Positions 1 through 6,690 of a stretch of 64,000 bases of DNA are shown one piece after another. The notes below the pieces were generated by a model. That model was not told the DNA's origin, did no database searches, and was given only the letters and a program-made list of their open reading frames with translations. The stretch is taken from contig NZ_LMHA01000001.1 in the NCBI RefSeq assembly GCF_001427635.1, positions 1,649,133 through 1,713,132 of the forward strand, read 5' to 3'. Each line of letters begins with the position of its first letter. Position 1 is the first letter of the stretch. A program made the translations under genes and the position numbers. Origin of the DNA: Pseudoxanthomonas sp. Root65 (lineage in GTDB: Bacteria > Pseudomonadota > Gammaproteobacteria > Xanthomonadales > Xanthomonadaceae).

Positions 1-1870
1 GGTCGCCGGCGACGCCGCAGCGGTCGAGACGTTCACCGCCGCAGTGAAGCCGCAACTCGCGCGCGGCCAGCGCATGGAAACCATCCAGGACGCGCGGCCG
101 GAAGTGCGCTCGGCGCTGGATCGCGCCAGCCGCTTCCTCGGACTTGCCGCGCTGGTATCGGTGGTGCTGGCGGCAGTGGCGGTGGCGATGGCCGCGCGCC
201 GGCATAGCGAACGGCATCTGTCGGGCACGGCCGTGATGCGCTGCCTCGGCGCGCAGCAGCGCACGCTGGTCGGCATCCACGTCGGCGAACTGGTGCTGCT
301 GGGCCTGGCGGCGTGCACCGTCGGTGTGCTGATCGCGTTCGGGCTGCAATGGGGCATCGGCAGCTGGCTGCAGCAGTCATTGAAGATCGACATTCCGCCG
401 GCGGGCCTGATGCCGGCATTGCAGGGGTATGGCGTCGGCATGATCGTGCTGCTCGCCTTCGGTGCGCCGCCGGTGCTGGCGCTGCGCCGCGTGCCGGCCC
501 TGCGCGTGCTGCGCCGCGACCTCGACCGCACCGAGCCCAGCGCGTGGCTGGTGGCGCTGACGGGTTTCGTCGGCCTGGGCGCGCTGCTGTGGTGGAAGGC
601 GGGCTCGCCGACGCTGGGCACGGCGATGCTGATCGGCATCGTCGGCACCCTGGCGGTGCTCGCGCTGCTGGCATGGTTGCTGATCGTGCTGGTGCGCCGC
701 GTGCGCTCGCGGTTGCGCGGCAGCCTGCGTTACGGCCTGGCCAACGTCAGCCGCCGCGCGGGCACGTCGATCGCGCAGGTGTCCGCGCTGGGCCTGGGCC
801 TGATGGCGCTGCTGCTGCTGACCTTCGTGCGTACCGATCTGCTCGACCGCTGGCAGCTGGCGCTGTCGGCCAATGCACCCAACCGCTTCATCATCAACGT
901 GCAGCCGGACCAGGTGGAGCCGGTGAAGGCCTTCATGCAGGCGCGCGGCCTGTCGACGGTCGATCTCTATCCGATGATCCGCGGCCGCCTGGTGGAGCAC
1001 AACGGCAAGCCTGCCAGCGGTGCGGACTACGAGGGCGCCGACGAGCGCGCGCAACGGCGTGCCGACCGCGAGTTCAACCTGTCGATGGCGGCTGCGCTGC
1101 GCGACGACAACAAGGTCACGGCCGGCGCGTTCTGGACCGGACGCACGCCGGCGTCGCCGGAACTGTCGGTGGAGGAGGAATTCGCCGAAGACCTGGGCTG
1201 GAAGCTCGGCGACCAGGTGGCCTTCGACATCGCCGGCCAGCGCTTCGAGGGCCGCATCACCAGCCTGCGCAGCGTGGACTGGGAAAGCTTCCGGCCGAAC
1301 TTCTTCGTGGTCGCCTCGCCCGGCGCGCTGGATGGCTACTCGGCCAGCTACATCACCGCGGTCAGCGTGCCGTCGGGTGACAGCGCCTTCACCCGCGAGC
1401 TGGTCAACCAGTATCCCAACCTGTCGGTGATCGACGTGGAGGCGGTGCTCAACCAGGTGCGCAGCACGGCCGAACAGGTCTCCCAGGTGGTGCAGGTGGT
1501 GTTCTGGTTTTCGCTGGCGGCCGGCCTGCTGGTACTGATGGCCGCGGTGAGTGCGAGCCAGGACGAGCGCTTGCTGGAAGGCGGTGTGATGCGTGTGCTC
1601 GGCGGCAGCCGTCGCCAGCTGCGGTTGGCGCAGGCCTCGGAGTTCGCGGCCATCGGCCTGTTGGCCGGCCTGGTCGCGGCCATTGCCGCATCCGTCCTGT
1701 CGGGTGTGGTCGCCACGCAGGTGTTCGATCTGCCGTGGAAGGCGAACTGGCAGCTGGCGGCCATCGGCGGTGGCCTCGGCATGCTGGCGGCGCTGGCCGC
1801 GGGCCTGTTCGCCACGCGAAAGGTGCTGGATGCGCCGCCGTCGGTGACGCTGCGCGAGCTGCAGGGCTGA
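1..1870 (+). CDS. FtsX-family ABC transporter permease (YbbP-like), 5' end missing
   Basis: The reading frame is open from base 2 and continues from before the window, so only the C-terminal part (over 600 residues) is seen. Several hydrophobic segments flank a large extracytoplasmic region (roughly bases 860-1460). Two FtsX-like blocks contain the family signatures 'MRCLGAQQ' and 'MRVLGGSRRQL', which follow predicted membrane helices. This two-block layout is that of the YbbP/LolC-type permeases that work with a LolD-like ATPase (YbbA) to move lipids or lipoproteins or to serve as a stress-related exporter. The partner ATPase would be expected just upstream, outside the window. The GTG at 44 is not needed as a start. 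A REP doublet follows 14 bases after the stop. The family is sure; the substrate is not. Confidence 0.85.
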   Translation, partial: VAGDAAAVETFTAAVKPQLARGQRMETIQDARPEVRSALDRASRFLGLAALVSVVLAAVAVAMAARRHSERHLSGTAVMRCLGAQQRTLVGIHVGELVLLGLAACTVGVLIAFGLQWGIGSWLQQSLKIDIPPAGLMPALQGYGVGMIVLLAFGAPPVLALRRVPALRVLRRDLDRTEPSAWLVALTGFVGLGALLWWKAGSPTLGTAMLIGIVGTLAVLALLAWLLIVLVRRVRSRLRGSLRYGLANVSRRAGTSIAQVSALGLGLMALLLLTFVRTDLLDRWQLALSANAPNRFIINVQPDQVEPVKAFMQARGLSTVDLYPMIRGRLVEHNGKPASGADYEGADERAQRRADREFNLSMAAALRDDNKVTAGAFWTGRTPASPELSVEEEFAEDLGWKLGDQVAFDIAGQRFEGRITSLRSVDWESFRPNFFVVASPGALDGYSASYITAVSVPSGDSAFTRELVNQYPNLSVIDVEAVLNQVRSTAEQVSQVVQVVFWFSLAAGLLVLMAAVSASQDERLLEGGVMRVLGGSRRQLRLAQASEFAAIGLLAGLVAAIAASVLSGVVATQVFDLPWKANWQLAAIGGGLGMLAALAAGLFATRKVLDAPPSVTLRELQG

Positions 1871-1884
1871 TGCTTCTTGCTGAT

Positions 1885-1949
1885 GTGGGAGCGACGTAAG
1901 TCGCGATGAGCTATCAGTAACGCTTCATCGCGACTTACGTCGCTCCCAC
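1885..1949. repeat. REP doublet (REPIN-like hairpin)
   Basis: Two copies of the REP core GTGGGAGCGACGTAAGTCGC (followed by GA) lie head to head at 1885-1906 (+) and 1928-1949 (-), separated by 21 bases. The transcript could form a long hairpin. The same element, base for base, flanks the RAYT transposase gene at 8206-8658, which is the likely mobilising enzyme. It sits between two convergent transcription units (the FtsX permease and rtcB). Confidence 0.9.
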
Positions 1950-1965
1950 AACCGCAACAAAAGCC

Positions 1966-1997
1966 AAAAAAAGAGGGGTGAGCCGGAGCTCACCCCT
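1966..1997 (-). terminator. Rho-independent terminator of the slipin-rtcB operon
   Basis: On the minus strand AGGGGTGAGC pairs with GCTCACCCCT across a four-base loop and is followed by CTTTTTTT. The left arm contains the rtcB stop codon, so termination begins inside the end of the gene. This marks the operon end. Confidence 0.85.
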
Positions 1998-3213
1998 TGA
2001 TGCAGACCACCTGGCGCAGCGTGTGGACCACCTCCACCAGGTCGGACTGCGCGGCCATGACCGCGTCGATGTCCTTGTAGGCCGCCGGCGACTCGTCGAT
2101 CACGCCGGCGTCCTTGCGGCATTCGACGTGCGCCGTGGCTTCGCGATGCTGCGACAGCGTGATCTGCTGGCGTGCGGCGGTACGGCTCATCACGCGGCCG
2201 GCGCCGTGGCTGCAGCTGTGGAAACTGTCCGCGTTGCCCTTGCCGCGCACGATGAAGCTCTTCGCACCCATGCTGCCGGGGATGATGCCCAGCTCGCCGG
2301 CACGCGCACTTACCGCACCCTTGCGGGTGACCAGCAACTCCTCGCCACCGTGCATTTCCTTCTGCACGTAGTTGTGGTGGCAGTTGACCGCCATCTTCTC
2401 CAGCTGGAACGTCGGCAGACGGTGACGCATCTCGGCCAGCACGCGCGACATCATCGCTTCACGATTCTCGCGGGCGTAGTCCTGCGCCCACGACACCGCT
2501 TCCACGTAGTCGTCGAACAGCGGCTCGCCCTGCATGAAGAAGGCGAGGTCCTTGTCCGGCAGGTGGAAGCCGAGCACGCGGTGCGCCAATTGCTCGCGTG
2601 CGCGCTCGATGAAATACGTGCCGATCAGGTTGCCGGTGCCGCGCGAACCGCTGTGCAGCATCACCCACACGGCATCGCTTTCATCGAGGCAGAGCTCGAT
2701 GAAGTGGTTGCCGCCGCCCAGCGTGCCGATCTGGCAGCCGAGCTTGTCGGTGCGCACCTTGCGGTGCTTCTGCTTGATGACGTCCAGACGCTCGACCAGA
2801 CCGGATTGCGCGATGCGCGTGCCGATGCTATCCGGCAGCTTCCAGTGCTCGCCGCCGCGGCCGTTGCCGACCGGCACGCTGCGCTCGATGCCCGAGCGCA
2901 GCTGCGCCAGGCTGTCGGGCAGGTCCTTCGCGCGCAGGGTGGTCCGCACCGCGGCCATGCCGCAGCCGATGTCCACGCCGACGGCCGCGGGGATGATGGC
3001 GCTGCGGGTCGGGATCACTGAGCCCACGGTCGCGCCCTTGCCCAGATGCACGTCGGGCATCACCGCCACCCACGGACCGACGAACGGGATGGACGCGATG
3101 TTGCGGAGCTGGTCGTGGGCCTGCGCTTCCAGCGGCACGCCGCGCACCCAGCCCTTGATCGGCGTGGCGCTGCCCTCGGCGTGCAGCAGTTCGAATCGGG
3201 ATTGCATGTTCAT
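1990..3213 (-). CDS. rtcB: RNA-splicing ligase RtcB
   Basis: A 407-residue cytoplasmic, GTP- and Mn-dependent RNA ligase that joins 2',3'-cyclic phosphate (or 3'-phosphate) ends to 5'-OH ends. Visible family motifs are MPDVHLGKG (residues 52-60), VDIGCGM with metal-binding Cys84, GGGNHFIEL, MLHSGSRGTGN, and HGAGR with the guanylylated His at about 336. Length and motif order match full-length bacterial RtcB. The ATG at 3213 gives the standard N-terminus. It is the last gene of a leftward unit: tRNA-like RNAs, slipin, rtcB. No RtcA cyclase, archease, RtcR activator or Rsr/TROVE protein is visible nearby, so this is a minimal repair locus. Such ligases repair tRNAs cut by ribotoxins and rRNA ends; that role here is inferred from the family. 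Confidence 0.97.
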   Translation of the reverse strand: MNMQSRFELLHAEGSATPIKGWVRGVPLEAQAHDQLRNIASIPFVGPWVAVMPDVHLGKGATVGSVIPTRSAIIPAAVGVDIGCGMAAVRTTLRAKDLPDSLAQLRSGIERSVPVGNGRGGEHWKLPDSIGTRIAQSGLVERLDVIKQKHRKVRTDKLGCQIGTLGGGNHFIELCLDESDAVWVMLHSGSRGTGNLIGTYFIERAREQLAHRVLGFHLPDKDLAFFMQGEPLFDDYVEAVSWAQDYARENREAMMSRVLAEMRHRLPTFQLEKMAVNCHHNYVQKEMHGGEELLVTRKGAVSARAGELGIIPGSMGAKSFIVRGKGNADSFHSCSHGAGRVMSRTAARQQITLSQHREATAHVECRKDAGVIDESPAAYKDIDAVMAAQSDLVEVVHTLRQVVCIKG

Positions 3214-3235
3214 GTGTTCACTCCATTGAAAGGAT

Positions 3236-3270
3236 AGAGCCCCCTCCCCCGTGGACGGGGGAGGGGGCAG
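3236..3270. repeat. GC-rich palindrome between slipin and rtcB
   Basis: A near-perfect inverted repeat built on CCCTCCCCCG/CGGGGGAGGG lies in the 64-base gap between the slipin stop and the rtcB start. Relatives occur at about 43889-44006. It could act as an intra-operon hairpin that changes rtcB expression relative to slipin. Confidence 0.7.
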
Positions 3271-3277
3271 GTTCCTG

Positions 3278-4396
3278 CTACTTCAACGTCACCAGTTGCT
3301 TCAGCACGCCATCCAGGCCGCCGAACACGGTGAGCTTGTCGATCTTCTCGGTGACCTTTTCCAAGGCCTCGAGCTCCTTCAGGCGCATCAGCGCCGGCGA
3401 CTCGTCGATCAGCTTCGCGGTGTTGAGCAGGGAACGCGTGGCGTTCGCCTCCTCGCGGCGACGGATCACGTTGGCTTGCGCCGTCTTCTCCGCCTGCACC
3501 ACCCCGTTGAGGATCTCCTTCATCTCGCCCGGCAGGATCACGTCCTTCACGCCCACGCCCAGCACGTCCACGCCGAAGCCGGTCACCTGGCCGCGCACGT
3601 ACGCGAAGATGTCGGCGTCCAGCGAGGCCTTGTCGCCCAGCAGTTCGTCCAGCGTCTTGGCGGAGACCGCCTTGCGCAGGCCGTACTGCAGCTCGCGGTA
3701 GACGAAGTCGCCGACCTTCGCGACCTTGGTCCGCGCCGCCACCACGTCGGTGACGCGGGTGCTGGCGGCCAGGTTCACGCGCAGGCTGACCTTGTCGCGG
3801 GTCAACAGTTCCTGGCCCGACACTTCGATCGTCTGCACGCGCAGGTCGACCACATCCACCACTACGTTCTTCTGGAAGTTCCAGAAGGCGTAGCTGCCGG
3901 GCGCGAGCGTGCGCTCGAGCTTGCCGTCGATGAAGACCAGGCCTGCGAACTCCGCCGGCACATCGGCCACCACCGCCAGCTTCGACAACGCACCCAGCTG
4001 GCGCAGGCGTCGCGCGACCGCGACGTCCACGTCCGGCGTGGCGAGCGACACGGCCTGCACCTCGACCTTCACCAGGCCGATCCAGTACAGGCGCCGCGTG
4101 CCGGGCGGCAGCACGTCTTCCAGCTTGCCGTTCTTCAGCACCAGGCCGACCTGGTCCACGCCGATGTCGGCGAGCACGAAGACCTCGCCCAGGCCTTCGC
4201 CCAGGCGCGCGATCAGCGCGTCGACGTCATGGCCGGCGTATTCCGGCGCAGCGATGTTGAACGTGCGCACCTCGATGCGACCCATCGGGTCGAACCAGCG
4301 GTACACGCCGGGTGCGAGCACGCGCTCGAACCGACGGTTGCGATACACCAGGCCGCGCTCGCCGTCACCGATCACGACCCTCTTGGTCCAGAACAT
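3278..4396 (-). CDS. Slipin-family SPFH/band 7 protein
   Basis: A 372-residue member of the stomatin/prohibitin/flotillin (SPFH) superfamily. The start at 4396 is chosen because AAGGAGA sits at correct spacing upstream; an in-frame start at 4510 lacks this and would translate leader sequence. The N-terminal part (about 1-150) contains repeated 'GLVY/GLVL...LAPGVYRWF' type strands. The SPFH core follows (about 155-300, with 'VVDVVDLRVQTIEVSGQELLTRDKVSLRVN'), then a helical tail with 'QAEKTAQANVIRRREEANATRS'. No clear N-terminal membrane hairpin is seen, unlike classical slipins. It lies 64 bases upstream of rtcB on the same strand. Slipin-RtcB pairing recurs in bacterial RNA-repair loci; a scaffold role is inferred. 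Confidence 0.88.
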   Translation of the reverse strand: MFWTKRVVIGDGERGLVYRNRRFERVLAPGVYRWFDPMGRIEVRTFNIAAPEYAGHDVDALIARLGEGLGEVFVLADIGVDQVGLVLKNGKLEDVLPPGTRRLYWIGLVKVEVQAVSLATPDVDVAVARRLRQLGALSKLAVVADVPAEFAGLVFIDGKLERTLAPGSYAFWNFQKNVVVDVVDLRVQTIEVSGQELLTRDKVSLRVNLAASTRVTDVVAARTKVAKVGDFVYRELQYGLRKAVSAKTLDELLGDKASLDADIFAYVRGQVTGFGVDVLGVGVKDVILPGEMKEILNGVVQAEKTAQANVIRRREEANATRSLLNTAKLIDESPALMRLKELEALEKVTEKIDKLTVFGGLDGVLKQLVTLK

Positions 4397-4442
4397 GGCG
4401 TTGTTCTCCTTGTTGGCTCTGGTGGTTCGATCCGATGGGTGA

Positions 4443-4482
4443 ACACCGTCGCGGCGGATCGAGTCCCGCGACGATGGTGTGC
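4443..4482 (-). ncRNA. Structured leader hairpin upstream of slipin
   Basis: ACACC plus GTCGCGG pairs with CCGCGAC plus GGTGT around an 11-base loop, leaving a three-base bulge. That is 12 base pairs, ending about 45 bases before the slipin start codon. A second small stem (GTCCGC/GCGGAC, about 4484-4500) precedes it. There is no T-run, so this is not a simple terminator; it may be a processing or stability element between the tRNA-like cluster and the slipin message. Confidence 0.5.
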
Positions 4483-4716
4483 CGTCCGCGACGTGCGGAC
4501 AGCGGAACAAGGCGGAAACGCCCCTAAACGGAGGCGGTACGGGCAGCCGGCGCTGTCGGCGGAGGCATCGTGGCGCTGGGGCGATCCGCAGATCGCATCA
4601 AAGGCCACGCGCATCCGCGTCGAGGGCGCGGTGCCGGCACCGTCCCCGCTGCGGTGCGCTGTCTTTCTGCAATCCATCGCGGAGAGACGTTGCGCCGCAC
4701 GAGGCGTTTCCTGGGT

Positions 4717-4752
4717 GGGACTTGCGTCCCTGTTTCCAGATTTACAGTCTGG
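4717..4752 (-). ncRNA. tRNA-like module D: Tyr-type anticodon arm plus tetraloop stem
   Basis: The sequence CCAGA-CTGTAAA-TCTGG (4752-4736) is a five-pair stem with a seven-base loop. It is nearly identical to the anticodon arm of bacterial tRNA-Tyr, with U33, anticodon GUA (4745-4743) and A37. It is followed by a five-base linker and a stem GGGAC/GTCCC closed by GCAA, where a T arm would be in a tRNA. There is no D arm of its own and no paired acceptor stem, so it is not a working tRNA-Tyr. It begins at the end of module C, sharing CCAG with C's possible acceptor pairing. Confidence 0.6.
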
Positions 4753-4825
4753 TGTTGGAGCGGGAGTCGAACCCGCGACACTCGGATTAACTGTCCGATG
4801 CTCTATCCATCTGAGCTATCCAGTG
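4749..4825 (-). ncRNA. tRNA-Asn-like module C (anticodon GUU)
   Basis: D stem GCTC/GAGC, anticodon arm TCGGA-CAGTTAA-TCCGA with anticodon GUU (4791-4789), and T arm GCGGG-TTCGACT-CCCGC are all perfect. U8, GG of the D loop and TTC of the T loop are present. The acceptor stem is poor: only TGGA/TCCA pairs, with three mismatches at the outer end, or alternatively CTGG with the CCAG at 4752-4749. There is no CCA. A tRNA finder may call it a low-scoring tRNA-Asn. Its 5' end overlaps the CCA of module B by two bases, which argues against two separately processed mature tRNAs. Confidence 0.65.
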
Positions 4826-4894
4826 GTGGACGAACCGGATTCGAACCGGTGGCCAACGGCCTGCGCCGCTGCTCTGCCTCTGAGCTTTCGTCCG
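4824..4894 (-). ncRNA. tRNA-like module B with four-base anticodon loop and encoded CCA
   Basis: The 71-base module has acceptor GGACGA/TCGTCC (first pair C-A mismatched), D stem GCTC/GAGC, T arm ACCGG-TTCGAAT-CCGGT and a 3' CCA. The anticodon arm is GCGGC-GCAG-GCCGT: five pairs closed by four bases instead of seven, so no anticodon can be presented. Position 8 is A rather than U. The fold is tRNA-like but cannot decode, which suggests a mimic rather than an adaptor tRNA. Confidence 0.65.
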
Positions 4895-4919
4895 CTCGAG
4901 GAACACCCTCTCCCACGCG

Positions 4920-5050
4920 TCGGCATACGCCACGGCAGCGCCGCGCGCACCGGACGGGATACAAACCCGTACCGCTGTCGCGTGTTCGATCGATGCTCCG
5001 CATTGCCGGCGGTCGCCCACCGGCAATCCGTTCGGGCGCCAGGCGCCCTT
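4920..5050 (-). ncRNA. Structured 5' part of the tRNA-like RNA region
   Basis: Reading leftward: GGGCGC-CTG-GCGCCC (about 5047-5033), TGCCGG...CCGGCA (about 5024-5003), then ACGGG-TTTGTAT-CCCGT (4970-4954). The last has a seven-base loop that resembles either a degenerate T arm or an anticodon arm. No full cloverleaf can be drawn. Together with modules B-D this makes a run of hairpins on the slipin-rtcB strand. Confidence 0.4.
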
Positions 5051-5147
5051 GTTGATGTCCTTTCCACCTGCAGCCCGCGTCGGGGCATCAGGACGCAGCG
5101 CACATGCGCCGGTCGCAGCCGCGCCCCAGCCTCGGGACGCACACGTG

Positions 5148-5163
5148 CGCTACCCGGATGCCC
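5148..5163 (-). promoter_or_regulatory. Weak candidate sigma-54 (-24/-12) promoter for the RNA-repair locus
   Basis: On the minus strand GGGCAT-N5-TAGCG keeps the essential GG and GC doublets at the right ten-base spacing, but other positions are off consensus (TGGCAC-N5-TTGCW). It lies upstream of all the hairpins. It is noted because rtcBA operons elsewhere are sigma-54/RtcR controlled, but no rtcR gene is in the window. No better sigma-70 site was found. Confidence 0.25.
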
Positions 5164-5236
5164 CAGGGCGGAAACGAATTTCCGTGGTGGAAAGAAACGA
5201 ACCTGTTCGATGCATGCGCATCCTCCGCGAACGCTG

Positions 5237-5274
5237 AAAACAAAACGCCCCCGGGACTTGCGACCCGAGGGCGT
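5237..5274 (-). terminator. Rho-independent terminator after the small ORF
   Basis: On the minus strand ACGCCC-CGGG pairs with CCCG-GGGCGT (one unpaired base each side) across an eight-base loop, and TTTGTTTT follows. It ends the leftward transcript that carries the ORF at 5329-5454 and insulates it from the tRNA-like RNAs. A second strong hairpin, GGGAGATCGG/CCGATCTCCC, lies just before it at 5287-5311. Confidence 0.75.
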
Positions 5275-5328
5275 TCGCGTTTCCTCGGGAGATCGGGGTG
5301 GCCGATCTCCCAGGGAGTCAGCCGGATG

Positions 5329-5454
5329 TCAGGTGTCCAGGCGCCGTACGGATTCGTTGCCGGGCTTGGCAACGAAGGCATACGCATGCACGCGCAGGCC
5401 GCAGCGCGAGGGCTGCAGGTCGAGCGTGTTGGCGATGTCGTATGCGGGCTTCAT
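5329..5454 (-). CDS. Small hypothetical protein (41 residues)
   Basis: ATG at 5454 gives a 41-residue product beginning MKPAYDIANTLDL and ending ESVRRLDT. It is not hydrophobic and has a single cysteine. There is no clear ribosome binding site, but it has its own downstream hairpin and terminator, which supports a separate short transcript. I do not recognise the family. It might instead be a structured small RNA. It lies between the RNA-repair locus and the divergent methyltransferase gene. Confidence 0.35.
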   Translation of the reverse strand: MKPAYDIANTLDLQPSRCGLRVHAYAFVAKPGNESVRRLDT

Positions 5455-5624
5455 GGAAGGTGGTCTGGTGAAAAAACAGCCGCAGGGGCCGAAGGCCGCG
5501 CAAGATACGCCGGTTGTTTTGTTCGTGCAACACATTTTTCACTTTGTTTTTCGTTGCCGACGGGCGGTGTCGGAAACGGGTGCCAGTGGCCAGCCGGTAG
5601 AATGGTCGCCTCCCTTCCTGTTGC

Positions 5625-6686
5625 GTGTCGCCCGTGGCCTCCCGATTCTCCGATCCCGCGCTCGACGCGTTGATGCTGCCCTTCGCCCAGGGCCAGCTCG
5701 CCTGGCCTTCGGGCCCGGTGTTGTTCCTGCGTGCGCGCGATGGCGCGGCGCTGCGCCAGTTCCCGCTCTCGCAGGTGGTCTGCGAACAGAGTTTCCGTCC
5801 CGATGCCGAACTCCTGGAGCGCGCAGGACTGCGTGTCGTGGCCGATGCCGCGGAGGACGGCGTACGTTATCCGCTCGTGCTGGTGTTGCCCCCGCGCCAG
5901 CGCGAGGAAGCGCGTGCGCTGCTGGCGCGCGCGGTGCAGCTCGCTTCGCCCGGCGGCGTGGTGGTCGCGGCGATGACCAACAACGAGGGGGCGAAATCGG
6001 GCGAAGCCGATCTCAAGCAACTCGCCGGCCTCGCCGGCACGCTGACCAAGTTCCATTGCCGCACGTTCTGGACGCGGCCGCTCGGCGAGGGCACCGACGA
6101 GGCGATGTTGCGGCAATGGTCGGCGCTCGACGCGCCGCGTCGCATCGAAGGCGGCCGCTTCCTCAGCCGTCCCGGCGTGTTCGCGTGGAACCGCATCGAT
6201 CCTGCGTCCGCCCTGTTGGTCGAGTGCCTGCCGAACGACATCGCCGGTCATGGCGCGGACCTCGGCGCAGGCTGGGGATTCCTGTCGCTGTCGCTGCTGG
6301 CGCGCAATTCCGCCATCACCGCACTCGACCTCTACGAAGCCGAGGCACGCGCCCTGGCGTTGGCGAAGGAGAATCTGAGCCCCGTGGCATCGTCCGCGCG
6401 CGTCGAATTCCGCTGGCACGACGTCACTGCCGGACTGCCGGAGCGTTACGACTTCATCGTCAGCAATCCGCCATTCCACACACAGAGCCGCGCGGACCGT
6501 CCCGACATCGGCCAGCGCTTCATCGCCGCCGCTGCCGAGGCATTGAAGCCGGGAGGGCGCCTGTGGCTGGTGGCCAACCGGCACCTCCCGTACGAGCAGA
6601 CCTTGAACGAGCGCTTCGGCGATGTGCGCGTGGCCGGCGAGCGCGATGGCTTCAAGGTGATCGCCGCCATCAAGGCGAGGCGATAA
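5625..6686 (+). CDS. rsmC: Class I SAM-dependent methyltransferase, RsmC-like
   Basis: A 353-residue protein with an N-terminal degenerate methyltransferase-like half (1-175) and a C-terminal catalytic half. The latter has SAM motif I as DLGAGWGFLSLSLL and the base-methylation motif NPPFH (about residue 281). This two-half layout is that of RsmC, which makes m2G1207 in 16S rRNA, and of RlmG. The GTG at 5625 or a GTG nine bases later could be the start; a TAGAAT -10-like box sits at 5598-5603. The next gene also modifies 16S rRNA and follows four bases after the stop, so the two likely form an rRNA-modification operon. Confidence 0.85.
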   Translation: MSPVASRFSDPALDALMLPFAQGQLAWPSGPVLFLRARDGAALRQFPLSQVVCEQSFRPDAELLERAGLRVVADAAEDGVRYPLVLVLPPRQREEARALLARAVQLASPGGVVVAAMTNNEGAKSGEADLKQLAGLAGTLTKFHCRTFWTRPLGEGTDEAMLRQWSALDAPRRIEGGRFLSRPGVFAWNRIDPASALLVECLPNDIAGHGADLGAGWGFLSLSLLARNSAITALDLYEAEARALALAKENLSPVASSARVEFRWHDVTAGLPERYDFIVSNPPFHTQSRADRPDIGQRFIAAAAEALKPGGRLWLVANRHLPYEQTLNERFGDVRVAGERDGFKVIAAIKARR

Positions 6687-6690
6687 GTCC

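Noticed and set aside
4736..4894. Two functional tRNA genes (Asn and one unidentified)
   Set aside because: Poor acceptor pairing in C, a four-base anticodon loop in B, overlapping ends and the lone Tyr-type arm of D argue against working adaptor tRNAs. They are listed as tRNA-like RNAs instead.
4717..4970. Remains of a tRNA-targeted integrative element (attachment site)
   Set aside because: No integrase, no direct-repeat att core and no foreign genes lie nearby. The modules are on the slipin-rtcB strand and structured, not simple 3' tRNA fragments.
4954..4970. Anticodon arm for tRNA-Thr (UGU) in the 5' hairpin
   Set aside because: The loop TTTGTAT has U33 and A37, but no D arm or acceptor can be drawn around it. 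It may equally be a degenerate T arm.
1990..5454. A full Rsr/RtcA/RtcR RNA-repair operon
   Set aside because: Only RtcB and slipin are present in the window; no TROVE, cyclase, archease or RtcR coding sequence was found on either strand.
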